A DNA stretch of 64,000 nucleotides, from assembly GCA_020205615.1 (NCBI GenBank), contig CM035166.1, positions 90,945,043 through 91,009,042 of the forward strand, given 5' to 3'. Position 1 is the first letter of the stretch, and each line of letters opens with the position of its first letter. The DNA is from Panax quinquefolius (lineage: Eukaryota; Streptophyta; Magnoliopsida; Apiales; Araliaceae). The notes under the pieces are model-generated. The model was given only the letters and a program-made list of their open reading frames with translations. It had not been told where the DNA came from and did not search any database. Below, one piece after another: positions 12,291 through 26,165 of the stretch. Made by a program: the position numbers and the translations under genes.

Positions 12291-14170
12291 TGTAAGGTTT
12301 GTAATATTCAAGAACGCAATCAAATTGCATAAAAGTGCGGAAACGTGTAAAAATCAGAGTTTAAAATTTTACAAACCATATACCTGGATCACCCTTTATG
12401 CACAATTATTAATTAAACGAAAAGATAAAGAATAAAATCATACCCTTGAAGATCGAGCTTCCTCAGGTACAAGTTCACCTCCAAATCATTTTCGCGTTCA
12501 ACTTGAATCCACCGGGTTTGGTTCCTTCCTTTGATCAACGTTAGCCACCCAAATGTTTGGCCTCTAGAGGTTATCCACCAAGGAATAATAAAGATTCAAG
12601 AAAATGGGTGGTTGGCTAAACCCTAGTTTTTCTATCTGTATAGAAAAAGGGCGTACTCTCCAATAATTGGAATTATTACGTATGTTATAAATGTCAACAA
12701 CCACATCACCCATAATAAGACTCCTCTTATTTATAGATGTGGGCAACCCACCTTACTAATTAAGGAATTGGAATTTATTTAATTAATTAAATTCTTTTAA
12801 TTAATTAAGCTCCCTAATCTTATTAGGGATAATTAATTAAACTCCTTTAACTAATTTTCCTTCCTAATCCAATTAGGAATAAATGAGAGTACTTATATTA
12901 AATTAATTCCTAAACTCTTTTAGAAATTAAAATAATAATAATTGTAATAATATTAATAAGACTCCACTTATTAATTTATATTTAATATTTCTAAAATATT
13001 AAATAATAATATTAAGCTATTTAATTTATTCTATCACCATAGATTAAATTAAATATACATAACATATATTATTACGATTATGCCATTAACTTCTTAAATA
13101 ATTATTCTTCCTTTTATGGTGTGACCCTTTAGGTTCTCCATATTAAACCCATTGTGAATAAATCAATTAGAATAATTTAATCTTATTTAAATAAATAAAT
13201 TAAACAATTAATTTATTTAAATAAATAATATTTATTCTACAATAGGATAAGCCTCCCTAATGATCAACGACTTTCCGTATAATATAGATTTCAACATTAA
13301 TCATAAAAGAACCTTTGAGTAAATAGTTACCGCATAATTCAATCCTTCCACCATACAATGTCCCAATTAAATATAAGACATGGAATTACCGTCAAGTCTT
13401 ATTTTATTTAATTATATGTATTTTAACTCTTAAATGCACAACTCAAATAATGCAAATTAGAAACTCTTTTCTAATTTCATTCTCATTGCCAAGGACTACA
13501 TCAAGGTTGTCATTTATCGAATCACATAGACATTTCTCTTCTTTAATAGAAGCGGTAGATTCTTTATCGATCATACATTATCTCCATGTATAACTGACTT
13601 ATTATACCCAAGCATACCTTTGATATACCCTAAGGGTCTTAAGGAATAAGTCAAAGTATAACTCATCATACACAAGATACTATGATGATCTCAAGTCCAA
13701 GGATCACTAGACTTACTATCACTACAGAATTCCTATCGACAAAAAGTAAAACTCCATTAGGTATTCCTTAATGAGCCACGCTCAAAGAACTTATTCTCTA
13801 ATAAGCACCTACATACTTGTTTTAGTGTCTCCACACAAATGATCATGAGATCAATCATCCTCATCCAATGAGCAAGCAACGTATGTACCAATCTATCTGG
13901 ATTTACTAATCCCCAATTTAGTAATCCAACAATTGGGAACTATTTTAGTTTTAAGCTTTCTAAGAATTTAGATCTCATTAGAATGATCATCATCATTATT
14001 CTAAAAGCATTGCTTAAAACTATGGGTTTATCACATATTATAAAACAAAGATCATGTAGATAATTAAAAGCCTTTAATAAATTAATACTTTTTTATAAAT
14101 AAATGAATAAGATTGTTACAAAGTATACGCTTTATCATCAAACATGATCGGCTTGTGCATACTACTTTCA
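12291..14170 (-). repeat. 3' LTR of copia D
   Basis: 1,880 bp matching 19553-21433 throughout. The inner edge is followed by 'atctcccacttgcac', which on the minus strand is a purine-rich tract (gtgggagat) placed like a polypurine tract. Confidence 0.9.
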
Positions 14171-14900
14171 ATCTCCCACTTGCACTAAAGTCAATCGTCA
14201 TGGTATCTCATACTCTTCTTCTCTAAGTGACGATTATCCCGTTGTTGGATAAGCTTTAGTTAATGGATATGTAATGTTGTTCTTGAGAGTCCACTATCTC
14301 TATAGTGATTTCCCATCTTTCAATGATTCTAATAATCAAATGAAAGTGCCGTAACACATGTTTAGATCCAAGATGAGACTTAGGAACTATTCCTAGTTCT
14401 CAGAATGAACTTTTAATCCAAACAATCAACTCATGCCTTCATTTATAGCTATATACTTTGTCTTTATCACTAAACCAAAGAACTCTTTTGCTTTAGAACC
14501 TTTCCAATTCAATCGAACCACTGCTCAAGATAACGCTTTACCTTAAAGTGGATTTTCTCATCATCTTGGTCCGTCTCGAAAAACTTGAGTCATTAAGCCC
14601 TCTAGTTTTAATTTAGACCCATCATAAATATGATCACATCCTTAGTGCCAAGAAAGTACTTTAAGATGTTTTTCACCGCCTTACAAAGGATCTTCTCGTA
14701 ATATGACCGATCAACATCGTGTCTCGTGACATTTCATTGCATACATGATTGTCACCATGCGACTCTCTTTTCGTGAGTCTGTGGGGACTATTAAGAGAGA
14801 TACACTCCATAGCTCATCGACATGAGACATCTCTTGAGTTTGCCATGCTAAACAACTTTAGCATCAAATGAATATATCGCTCTTGGGTTAAGTCGAGCAT
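14171..14900 (-). pseudogene. Copia RT end and RNase H remnant (D)
   Basis: Minus-strand islands read as the end of a copia RT and its RNase H, in wording close to AVKNILKYF, GTKDV, NDSSFQ and SKHVLRHFHLI. They are broken by many frameshifts. The expected order is kept: RNase H lies next to the polypurine tract and 3' LTR. Confidence 0.65.
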
Positions 14901-15429
14901 CCTCTCAGATCTATCTATATAGATTTTATCCCCAATTTAGATACTCTTCCCAAATCATTCATGGAAGAATGTTTAGACAACTTTATATTTACTTGATTGT
15001 AGCATTAGTATGTTATTCCTCATCCGTAGTATATCAACATATAATACTAGAAATTTCACGACGCCCCCATCGACCCTTTTGTACACTAGAACTCTTACCT
15101 CATCGTATGTAACTCTAGATCATCATTTTCTATGATGCTGCACGTTTCATCATCATCATCCATGATGAATCCATACCTCCTAGGTATCTTCTTGCACTAT
15201 TCCGTTTATGATTGCCAGGTACAATAGTTCATCTACAGTTCCTCTTATTTTGACTTATAGTGTTTTGTGGTTCTTGAACTCTTCAAGATCTATTATCCTC
15301 CCACTAGCCCCTTCAATGATAAACACCTTTATCTTAGAAGGAAGCGTGTTTCGCAATAAACACCTTTTGCTAAGTAGGATTATAGAACATTTACCCTAAA
15401 CTTTCTTTAGGATGTCCCACAAATCTGTA

Positions 15430-15730
15430 CATGTCAAATTATGTCCCAAGCTTATCCTTCGAAACCTTTTCACATAAGTTGGACAACCCCTTATCTTAAC
15501 ATACTTAAGATTTGGAATCCTCCCTGTCCATAACTTTTATGGAGTCTTGGGGCTGGATTTTGAGGTTACCTTTTCGTAGATATGCAGCTATTTCTAGGAC
15601 AAGATCCTAGAAGGATACTGGAATGTCGGTAAAATAATTATGGACCGTACCATGTCCAACAAGGTACGATTTTTCCTTTCAGATACATCAATCAATTATT
15701 ACATATCAGGAGGCGTCCATTATGAGAAAA
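15430..15730 (-). pseudogene. Copia integrase remnant (D)
   Basis: The minus strand resembles the copia integrase stretch that precedes the RT: 'KSYLVGHGTV' in place of the usual RTLLDMVRS, then LEIAAY and the DKLG end. Stops and indels interrupt it. Between this and the RNase H islands only about 500 bp remain, so most of the RT has been deleted. The same sequence occurs in E at about 22764-23060. Confidence 0.65.
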
Positions 15731-16359
15731 CCATTTAAGATGATCTAGAAACTTATTGCACAAGTATTTATTCCTTGATCTAATCAAAGAATCTTAATAC
15801 TTTGCCAATTTGTTTCACTTCTGAATTCTTTGAACCTTTCAAATAATTCACACTTGTATTTCAACAAATTCATACATTCAACTCTTTGAATGATCATCTC
15901 CTTTTCTTATACTAATTTGTTCAATATGCAAAATTATTTTCATGTAAGTCAAGTATACTAAATTTATTAAGTAATATTTCATTTTTATACAAAACATTAT
16001 TATTATAAATAGAACAACAATTGTTCTTAATTATAATACCAAAGATTTCATTGTCAACAATAAAATAGAAATAATATTTTTAACAAGAACCGGAATACAA
16101 TAACAACTTATCGACTTAATAGATTTGCCGTGTAGCATTGCTAAACTATAAGTTTCTATGGCTAATATGGCAACCTTTGCTACATTTCCCGCATATAGAT
16201 TACTTATATTTGTTTAGCTTTCTACTCGCTTGGTCCTTCATAAATCTATATTTATGATAACCAAAGTCGATCCAATACCCAAGTAGAACCTCGACTTAAA
16301 GAAAAATTTATTTCAATCATGAACAAAATTGTATTGTAAACCGAAACTTCACTAAGCTT

Positions 16360-17110
16360 CTTTCGTTAACCTCTCCAAGATGCTTCTCGCAGCTTTCTTT
16401 CCAAAGTCCAAAGCTTATTACAAAGGAAGCAAGCTCCTTTGCTATCCGTGACGCTTTTGTTCTTATTATCCTTTGTTTATGCCTTTCTATTTACCTTCTT
16501 TGAATCGTTCTTCTTTTGAGTAAGATCCTTTGGCCCCTACCAAGAAGACTTGATCTTTTTTGGTTGGAAAGTGACTCTCAACATTTTTCAATATGTTTAG
16601 CAAATCAAGAAAGTCGATATCTAGCTTGTTTATATGAAAATTCACAACAATTGTGAAAGGAGTCCGGAGTGAGTGCAAGATCAAATCTTGCTCAACTCTC
16701 CATCCATGACAAAACCAGTTGTCCTAATTGATCAATCAAATTGATTATGTTAAGAACCTTTTATCTGCATCTTATAGTGCCATTGGCCATTCTAGATCGG
16801 AAGAGCTCCTAAGATATCTCGATATCTATCGGTCCCTACTTTCCTCACCATCAACTACTTGATGAGCGGTGAATATAGTAGAGAGCATCCATAGTTTCAT
16901 CTTGACGCCAAGCTCATTACTCTCGTGATGCGAGAGCATGATGCATTGAGCCAATCAGGCATCATCTTGCCACTTTCTAAAAGTAGCAATCTCTTCCTCG
17001 AGGCATTGTTCGCAACCATTGCGGGATATAGGCGACATGGACATAAGATAGTTTTTTCAAATTTATGAGAACTATTCTCAAATTCCTTAACCAATCCGCT
17101 TAATTCTATT
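16360..17110 (-). pseudogene. Copia gag remnant (D)
   Basis: Aligns with 23690-24400 in E, where the gag wording is clearer. Here the frame is broken (open pieces 16487-16684 and 16897-17094). The zinc-knuckle position (about 16370-16440) has lost its pattern. Confidence 0.6.
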
Positions 17111-17699
17111 CGTTAATTTAACATCTAATATGCTTCGCAATGATAGAAATTTTAGACATTGTAAAATTCTGTAAATGAATTTGTAATTAACAACATTTTA
17201 ACATACATTCTTTTATTAATTACCAAAATAATTTAGGTCTTGTTTTCAATTGGTATCTCCCACTATTTTCATCAAACTATATTACCTCACTTATATAGTT
17301 CTAAAAAAATCTAATTAAAGATTTCCTAGTAAGAATAAGGATCCCATTTCAAATGTATATAGCCTTATGGTGACACAACAAACTATATATAAATAAATAG
17401 GTAGACAACTTTTGTCAATTACATCAACTATGCAACTCCTTTTCTTTTGCCTCTTTAGATTATTTTGATCAAGTGGTGCACATCCGAATCAAAATTATCC
17501 AAGTTAAGTCCGACCTAGCACTCCATATATTCAAAAAGAAAAATATCATCCTTGTGGTGACACAACAAAACAATATTGTTCAATTTTTCTTTATAAGCAC
17601 AAATGTGATAAATTAACATCTTAAATACTTAATACTTGCCTTGTGGTGACACAACAAACTCATATTAAATATTTAATACTCTATTAATTTTATCATGCT

Positions 17700-19533
17700 A
17701 GAAAGCTTACGCTCGATATTCCAAATATCTTTGAACGCTTAGGACTTAATATAAAAAAAATTGAGGGTTTTGTTATTAATTTGTCTCATCTTGTTTAGCG
17801 GCATTTATATATATATATAAAAATACGAAATCATATTAATGAACATGCGAAGCATGTTTGCATAATATATAATATATATAGTATAAGCATGCACATATAG
17901 AATACTATATTCTACTCTTGATTGATTATGAACTTTTATTCTAGTTTGGTTCACTAGAGCCACCAAATGAACTAAAAGGTCAAACCACAAGGGGTGCAAG
18001 AAATAATATTTAAATATAACTATTACATCTAAACCCTGGGCTCCATTACAAATCGGGTCTTCAAGCGCTCCTTGCACTTTGATCTCTAATTCTTCAAAAT
18101 TAATTCTAACTATTCCTATTACATAACTATTTTAAAATAAATAGAAACCTCGATCGCTGATCGAGGGGAAGTACATAGAGGGGAATATAATTTACATTAA
18201 GAAAAATTAGAGAAGACGAGGCACGCAGTAATTCCATTTAATAAAACTCATACATTCATGCATCCAACTAAAATAAAATCAAATCAGTTAATCAATAGTC
18301 CATAATCAATCCCATTTATTATCATACACATCACCATATGTATCAATAAATAACATTCATCTTATGAATAATAATCATTTAATATATATATTGATATCAT
18401 TTAATGGGCAAATTTAGTTAGTATAAAATCTAATTTTGAATTAAAATAAACTTCTTTATTTTAATCCAAATTTAAATCAAAATAAAACTATTTTATTTTA
18501 ATTTATCCAATTTTGAATAAAATAAACTATTTTATTTTAATCAAAATTTTTAATCAAAATAAACTCCTTTAATTTAATTAATTATGGAATCCAATTCCAA
18601 GTAAAAAAAATAACTCCTTTATTAAAGGAAACACTAGATTCTCTTTCCTATTCACAAATAAACTCCTTTATTTTGAATAATATGAAATCTTATTTCATAT
18701 CTAAATAAACTCCTTTATTTCGTGAAAGATGGATTTACTTCCCTATTCATAAATAAACTCTTTTATTTTGAATAATATGAAATCCTATTTCATATCTAAA
18801 TAAACTCCTTTATTTAAGGAAAGACGATTTTTTTTCCTATTCACAAATAAACTCTTTTATTTTGAATAATATGAAATCTTATTTCATATCTAAATAAACT
18901 CCTTTATTTAAGGAAACATAGAATTCAATTTCAACTTCAATTAGTTATCATGGAATCCAATTCCAACTCTAATTAGTTAGTATGAAATTTAATTTTAAAA
19001 TTAAAATAAACCTTTTATTTTAATATTAAAATAAACCTTTTATTTTAATATTAAAATAAATCTTTTATTTTAATAATAAAATTATTAAGAATATTATATA
19101 TATATATATATATACTATATATAATATCCTGACTTCTTTAATTCTGTGCGCTGCTTTTAATAAAAAAAAAACTGTTAACTAGAAAATCACAAATTGTATG
19201 TATATATAAACCGAAAAAGAGGCCACGTGAATCAAATTCACTAAAATCATGCAATTATATACTGCCGAATTCCTTGAACTAATCAACATGGTTGCCCCTT
19301 GATTTTCGTAAATCATTAAGCTCCCCTTGATTTCCGTGCCCAGAATCCTTGAATGACCCTGCTATGCTAACCACGTGAAGTCCTTTTTTTCCTTTGAATA
19401 CACGGATTCAGCACTTTCGCGAGTTTTTTTTTTTTTTTTATTAAATTTTATACAATAAAATTATGTCCAATTAAATTGTTCTAAACACATATCAATATAC
19501 ATATCAAATCAAACAATTAATAATTAGCATAAA
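17700..19533. other. Untranslated leader of copia D
   Basis: Long AT-rich stretch between the primer-binding site and gag, with no gene. It contains many copies of the near-palindrome 'aaataaactcctttattt', some within a 95-bp tandem triplication (18648-18930), and a short (TA)n tract near 19100. Confidence 0.65.
18648..18930. repeat. 95-bp tandem triplication of palindromic units
   Basis: Three consecutive units start at 18648, 18743 and 18838 with 'ctattca.aaataaact'. Each has two 'aaataaact.ctttattt' palindromes and one 'atgaaat.ctatttcatat' palindrome. Element E has only one such unit (about 29470-29555). Confidence 0.85.
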
Positions 19534-19552
19534 GGTTTGGCTCTGATGCCAC
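19534..19552 (-). other. Primer-binding site of copia D
   Basis: The plus strand reads ggtttggctctgatgccac. Its complement TGGCATCAGAGC is one base from the initiator-Met tRNA site, immediately inside the 5' LTR. Confidence 0.9.
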
Positions 19553-21433
19553 TGTAAGGTTTGTAATATTCAAGAACGCAATCAAATTGCATAAAAGTGC
19601 GGAAACGTGTAAAAATCAGAGTTTAAAATTTTACAAACCATATACCCGGATCACCCTTTATGCACAATTATTAATTAAACGAAAAGATAAAGAATAAAAT
19701 CATACCCTTGAAGATCGAGCTTCCTCAGGTACAAGTTCACCTCCAAATCCTTTTCACGTTCAACTTGAATCCACCGGGTTTGGTTCCTTCCTTTGATCAA
19801 CGTTAGACACCCAAATGTTTGGCCTCTAGAGGTGATCCACCAAGGAATAATAAAGATTCAAGAAAATGGGTGGTTGGCTAAACCCTAGTTTTTCTATCTC
19901 AGATAGAAAAGAGGCGTACTCTCAACAATTGGAATTATTACGTATGTTATAAAAGTCAACAGCCACATCACCCATAATAAGACTCCTCTTATTTATAGAT
20001 GTGGGCAACCCACCTTACTAATTAAGGAATTGGAATTTATTTAATTAATTAAATTCTTTTAATTAATTAAGCTCCCTAATCTTATTAGGGATAATTAATT
20101 AAACTCCTTTAACTAATTTTCCTTCCTAATCCAATTAGGAATAAATGAGAGTACTTATATTAAATTAATTCCTAAACGCTTTTAGAAATTAAAATAATAA
20201 TAATTGTAATAATATCAATAAGACTCTCTTATTAATTTATATTTAATATTTCTAAAATATTAAATAATAATATTAAGCTATTTAATTTATTCTATCACCA
20301 TAGATTAAATTAAATATACATAACATATTATTACGATTATGCCATTAACTTCTTAAATAATTATTCTTCCTTTTATGGTGTGACCTTTAGGTTCTCCATA
20401 TTAAACCTAGGTTGTGAATAAATCAATTAGAATAATTCTAATCTTATTTAAATAAATAAATTAAACAATTAATTTATTTAAATAAATAATATTTATTCTA
20501 CAATAGGGATAAGCCTCCCTACGATCAACGACTTTCCGGATAATATAGATTTCAACATTAATCATAAAAGAACCTTTGAGTAAATAGTTACCGTGCAATT
20601 CAATCCTTCCACCATACAATGTCCCAATTAAATATAAGACATGGAATTCTTTGTCAGTCTTATTTTATTTAATTATATGTATTTTCGACTCTTAAATGCA
20701 CAACTCCAAATAATGCAAATTAGAAACTCTTTTCTAATTTCATTCTCGCCTTAACCAAGGACTACTGGGTTGTCATTTATCGAATCACATAGACATTTCT
20801 CTTCTTTTAATAGAAGCGGTAGATTCTTTATCGATCATACATTATCTCCATGTTCAACTTATTATACCCAAGCATACCCTTTGATATACCCTAAGGGTCT
20901 TAAGGAATAAGTCAAAGTATAACTCATCATACACAAGATACTATGATGATCTCAAGTCCAAGGATCACTTGTATTACTATCACTACAGAATTCCTATTGA
21001 CAAGTAAGTAAAACTCCATTAGGTATTCCTTAGCCAGCCACGTTCAATGAACTTATTCTCTAATAAGCACCTACATACTTGCTTTAGTGTCTCCACACAA
21101 ATGATCATGAGATCAATCATCCTCATCCAATGAGCAAGCAACGATGTATCCAATCTATCCGATTTACTAATCCCCAATTTAGTAATCCAACGATTGGGAA
21201 CTATTTTAGTTTTAAGCTTTCTAAGAATTTAGATCTCATTAGAATGATCATCATCATTATTCTAAAAGCATTGCTTAAAACTATGGGTTTATCACATATT
21301 ATAAAACAAAGATCATCGTAGATAATTAAAAGCCTTTAATAAATTAATACTTTTTATTAATAAATGAATAAGATTGTTACAAAGTATATGCTTTATCATC
21401 AAACATAATTGGCTTGTGTGCATACTACTTTCA
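19553..21433 (-). repeat. 5' LTR of copia D
   Basis: 1,881 bp, TG...CA ends, matching the 3' LTR at 12291-14170 and the interrupted LTR of E. Small open frames inside (21130-21321, 21313-21519) are not genes. Confidence 0.9.
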
Positions 21434-21438
21434 ATATC

Positions 21439-22763
21439 CCCTACCTTAAAAAGAAAAGTATTCCGACTGGTAGGGCAGGAATATACTTGAAGAAAACTTG
21501 CACTATCTTCTACGCTCAAAGCTTTCTTAAACTCTAAAAAAATACGCCGAGATTACGTAAGAATAACTTTCTATAGTTTCTCTCTCTGTAGTTTCAAAGA
21601 ATTCATAAGAAATAATGAAGGAATGAACTTCTATTTATGAAGAATGGACCTAATAAGAACTAATTCATGAACGATCCGATTGATTTACTTTTAATCTGAC
21701 GGTCAAATTGATTTAATAAAATATTCTAATAAAACAAAATCTTTTAAATAAAATATAATATATTCTTTTTATAATCTAATAAAACGAATAACTTTATAAA
21801 AGTATTCTATTTTATATAAAAAGATTTTACTATCTGTAAATACTATCGCAGCACTATGCAAACATTATGCATAATAGAATATTATATATTCTATTTATAG
21901 TCTAATAAAATAAATAACTTTATAAAAGTATTCTGCTTTATATAAAAAGATTTTACTATGCAAACACTATGCATAATAGAATATCATATATTCTATTTAT
22001 AGTATAATAAAACAAATAACTTTATAAAAGTATTCTATTTTATATAAAAAGTTTTTCTGCTTTTATTACATTAATGATCTAATAAAACAAAACTCATCAT
22101 CATTATTATTATTCACACTATTAATCGACCGTGTCGCTCCTGTGAACGAGGGGCTTTCCAATAAGGATTTCTCCCATCATGCGCAATTGATTAGGTGACC
22201 AAACCTCTCCTCGACTAAACTTCTGTACATCATTAATATTACAAATAATAATATTAATAACTTTGTCATCTCAATTATTGATTATAAAATATTGACAATA
22301 ATTGAATCAAATAACGTGAGATACTATGTAGCAATTCCTGTAACAATAATTGAACAAAACCGAGTGACTTCTCACGTAAGCATTAATAATCAATACCGTG
22401 TACTATCTTTGCCACGCCAGACATCATATTTCTTTTTATTACCGAGTAGTTCAACAGCTTTTAGCAGTGAAAACTTCCGCCAGTTATTTTCATAAAAAAT
22501 ATTTTTATCGCTTTCTCAATCCGACAATAATTCCGTTGTGGGGGTCCGGCTAATGATTGTCTTTGTCGTCTGATATATTCCTCGACAAAAAGAATATTCC
22601 CCGACTAATCGAATATTCCCCGACACAACGAATATTTTATATCAACTTGCTTAGTTTGCAAAATTTTCACATATTACCCTTAACTTTAAACTTTTATCAA
22701 TTTAACTATTTACCAAAATAGAAAAATTGAATACTTTTATTTCTTAAAATTCGGGGTCTCACA
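21439..22763 (-). mobile_element. LTR copy A, right segment
   Basis: Resumes after the D insertion. 'gaagaaaacttgcac' here matches C near 32220. The copy ends at 22763 with 'ttcggggtctcaca', the minus-strand start TGTGAGACCCCGAA. The following bases (cttatccttt) belong to E's internal region and equal the uninterrupted D sequence at about 15447, so A inserted at a definable point in E. 21700-22080 holds two or three repeated segments with 'ataactttataaaagtattct' wording. Confidence 0.8.
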
Positions 22764-23689
22764 CTTATCCTTTGAAACCTTTTTCACATAAGTTGGACAA
22801 CTCCTTATCTTAACATACTTAAAATTAGGAATCCTTCATGTCCATAACTTTTATGGAGTTTTATGGCCGAATTTTGAGGTTACCTTTTCCGTAGATATGC
22901 AACCATTTCTAGGACATTATCCCAGAAGGATACTGGAATGTCGATAAAATCATTATGGACCGCACCATGTCCAACAAGGTACGATTTTTCCTTTTAGATA
23001 CATCAATCAATTATTACATATTAGGAAGCGTCCATTGTGAAAAAACCATTTGAGATGAGTTAGAAACTCATTGCACAATTATTCCTTCCTTGATATGATC
23101 AAAGAATCCTAATACTTTGCCAATTTGTTTCATTTCAGAATTCTTTGAACCTTTTAAATAATTCACAATTGTATTTCAGCAAATACACACATTCAACCTT
23201 TTGAACGATCATCTCCTTTTCTTATACTAGTTTGTTCAATTTGCAAAATAATTTTTACGTAAGTCAAGTACACAAAATCCATTAAGTAATATTCCAGTTC
23301 TATACAAAACATTATTATTATAAATAGAACAACAATTATTCTTAAATATAATACCAAATTTCATTGTCCAACAATAAAATGAAAATAATGATTCTAACGA
23401 GAACTGGAATACAATAACAACTTATTGACTTAATAGACTTTCCCGTAGGCAATGCTAAACAATAAGTTCCTATGGCTAATGTAGCAATATTTTCTTCATT
23501 TCCCACATATAGGATTATTTATCTTTGTTTATCTTTCTACTTCTGTTTGGTCCCTTCATAAATCTATATTTATGATAACCAAAGTCGGTATCCAATACCC
23601 AAGTAGAACATTGACCTAAAGAAAAATTTATTTTAATTGTGAACAAAAACTATATTTATAACTAAAACTTCACTAAGCTTCTTTTGGTT

Positions 23690-24400
23690 AGCCTCTGCAA
23701 GATGCTTCTTGCAGTTTCTTTCCAGTGTCCATGCTTATTGCAGTGGAAGCAAACTCATTTGCTATCCGTATCAGTTTTGTTCTTATTATCCTTTGTTTTT
23801 GCCTTTCTATTTACCTTCTTTGAATTGTTCTTCTTTTCAGAAGATCCTTTGGCCCCTACCAGTAGGACATGATCTTTTCTTGGTTGGAAAGTGACTCAAC
23901 ATTTTTCAACATGTTAAGCAAATCAGCGAGGTTGATATCTAGCTTGTTCATATAAAAAATTCACAACAATTGTGAAAGGAGTCCGGGAGTGAGTGTAAGA
24001 TCAAATCTTGGCTCAACTGTCCATCCATAAACAAAACCTGTTGTCCTAATTATTCAATCAAATTGATCATGTTTAGGACATGTGTCTGTATTGTAGTGTC
24101 ATCGGTCATTCTAGATCGGAAGAGCTCCTTAGATATCTGATATCTTTCAGTTCTACTTTCCTCATTATTAACTACTTGACGTGCATGAGTATAGTATGAA
24201 CATTCATAGTTTTATGCTGACGCTGAAGCTCGTTACTCATGGATCCGAGCATGATGCATCGAGCCAAATGTGCATCATCTTGCCACTTTCTAAAAGTAAC
24301 AATCTCTTCCTCCAAGGCATTGTCTGCAACCATTGCAGGGATAGGCATATTAAGGACATAAGATAGCTTTTCAGCTATGAGAACTATTCTCAATTTCCTT
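23690..24400 (-). pseudogene. Copia gag remnant (E)
   Basis: The minus-strand frame 24172-24393 reads like a copia-type gag (family UBN2/Retrotran_gag): a TFRKWQDDAHLARCIML stretch followed by SMSNELQRQH. Downstream, at about 23720-23765, a zinc knuckle starts as CFHCNKHGHW, but a frameshift removes its last cysteine. Gag normally forms the virus-like particle. The pieces are in different frames, so this is not functional. Confidence 0.75.
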
Positions 24401-26165
24401 AACCAATCCGATTAATTTGGTCCGATTAATTTAGCATCTAATATGCTACGCAGTGATAGTAATTTAGACATTGTAAAATTCTGTAAAGAATTTGTAATTA
24501 ACAACATTTTAACATACATTCTTTTATTAATTACCAAAATAAATTAGGTCTTTATTTTGAATTGGTATCTCCCACTATTTTCTTCAAACTATATTACCCT
24601 CAATATATATAGTTCGGCAATATCTAATTAAAGATATGCTAGTGAGAATAAGGATCTCATTTCAAATGTATATAGCCTTGTGTGTGCACAATAAACTATA
24701 TATAAATAAATAGGTAGACAACTCTTGTCAATTACATCAACTATGTAACTCCTTGTATTTTGCTTCATAAATCATAATGGTTAAGTGTGTGCACATCCGA
24801 ACTAAAATGATTTAAGTTAAGTCGACTCCAAAGATTTCCATATAAGTGAAGAGAAAACTACATTACCTTGTGTGTAACACAACAAAGCAAAGAATGTTCA
24901 ATTCCTTATAAACATCATATATAATAAAATAACATCTTAAATATTTAATACTTGTCTTGTGTGTGCACAACAAACTCATATTAAATATTCAATACTCTAT
25001 TTGTAACGCCCCCAAAATAGGTCCAATCCAACCAACCTATTCGAGAGTTGTCAAAAACATGGTACGTAAAACAACTAAAATTTTATTACTACAATCATCA
25101 ATGCAAAATACAACAACACATATGTTGTGAGTTTTGATACAAATATATACCAACTGTGACTCATGTCCCAACCTTGGATAGTACGTCACAATGGCACCTT
25201 ACATAAAGGTACAGTCAAAAACTGTTTTAGAAATCAGAATCTTTGGAAAGTGCTCAAGAAAACCTTTGTACATGGGAGGTCATGCGTCTAGGTTATGATA
25301 GATATCATATGTCCACAGAATTATCCTTGGTTGACCCAATAGACCCCAAAGAAAAATGAGAAGATTACTATTATATTATTTCCAATGGTGAGTATTCTCT
25401 TGACATATCATTATCTCCGCCGTCTCTAATTGAGAATATACTTCAACCAAACTCCAAGATCATATAGGTAGTGCTTGTAGATATACTCAACAATTGGATG
25501 TGCACAACCTTGTCTTATGATAACACGAAGTCGCATGTCATTAGACATCTTGTATGATAGTGGCAAAACACCCTTCCAACGTTGGGTTCGCCTCACCCTA
25601 TTTGGTTCACTAAATATAACTACTAAATGATGTATAAAATACAACACACTTTTCTATACTCTTTAGGGAGAACCTCCACAACTAGAGACCACCGTTCTAT
25701 TCCCCTGTTACCCCCGCTCGACCCAGCTACACTCTTATTACCTGAAAGAAATTGTGAAGCAAAAGGGTGAGCACAACTAGCTCAGTAAAGAATATTATGA
25801 CTAAAGATAATTAAATTTTCAATATCCTTCATCAATAATAAATCAGAGATTTAGAACATATGGTAGATGATAAAACTTGTCAACCATAGTTGCAGCGGAA
25901 CGAGCAATCCATTAGAAGAGTCAAATAGGCCATAAAGTCTATTATCTTCTCCATGTTAAAAGTTCACCAACAATGTTTTAACCCTGTAACATCAATCAAC
26001 AGTTCCTATCCACAATCATGTGAATAACTCATATTCATAATTGTAGTTCTAAATTCTTTTTTCGCATTCAGGACGAAGATAATTTTCATCACTGTCTTTA
26101 CCTGAAACATCAAAGATTATGGTTATACCAAATCACAGTTCATGTTCATAATCATACTAATAAAT

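Larger units (their letters stand above)
12291..21433 (-). mobile_element. Full-length Ty1-copia element D
   Basis: A complete LTR retrotransposon on the minus strand: 3' LTR 12291-14170, internal region 14171-19552, 5' LTR 19553-21433. Both LTRs begin TGTAAGGTTTG and end TACTACTTTCA on the plus strand. A 5-bp target duplication ATATC flanks it (12286-12290 and 21434-21438). It interrupts LTR copy A, which continues on both sides. The two LTRs are very similar over 1.88 kb with scattered substitutions and small indels, so the insertion is fairly recent. Its gag-pol is nevertheless unreadable and lacks much of the RT, so it probably moved with helper proteins or decayed quickly. Confidence 0.93.
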
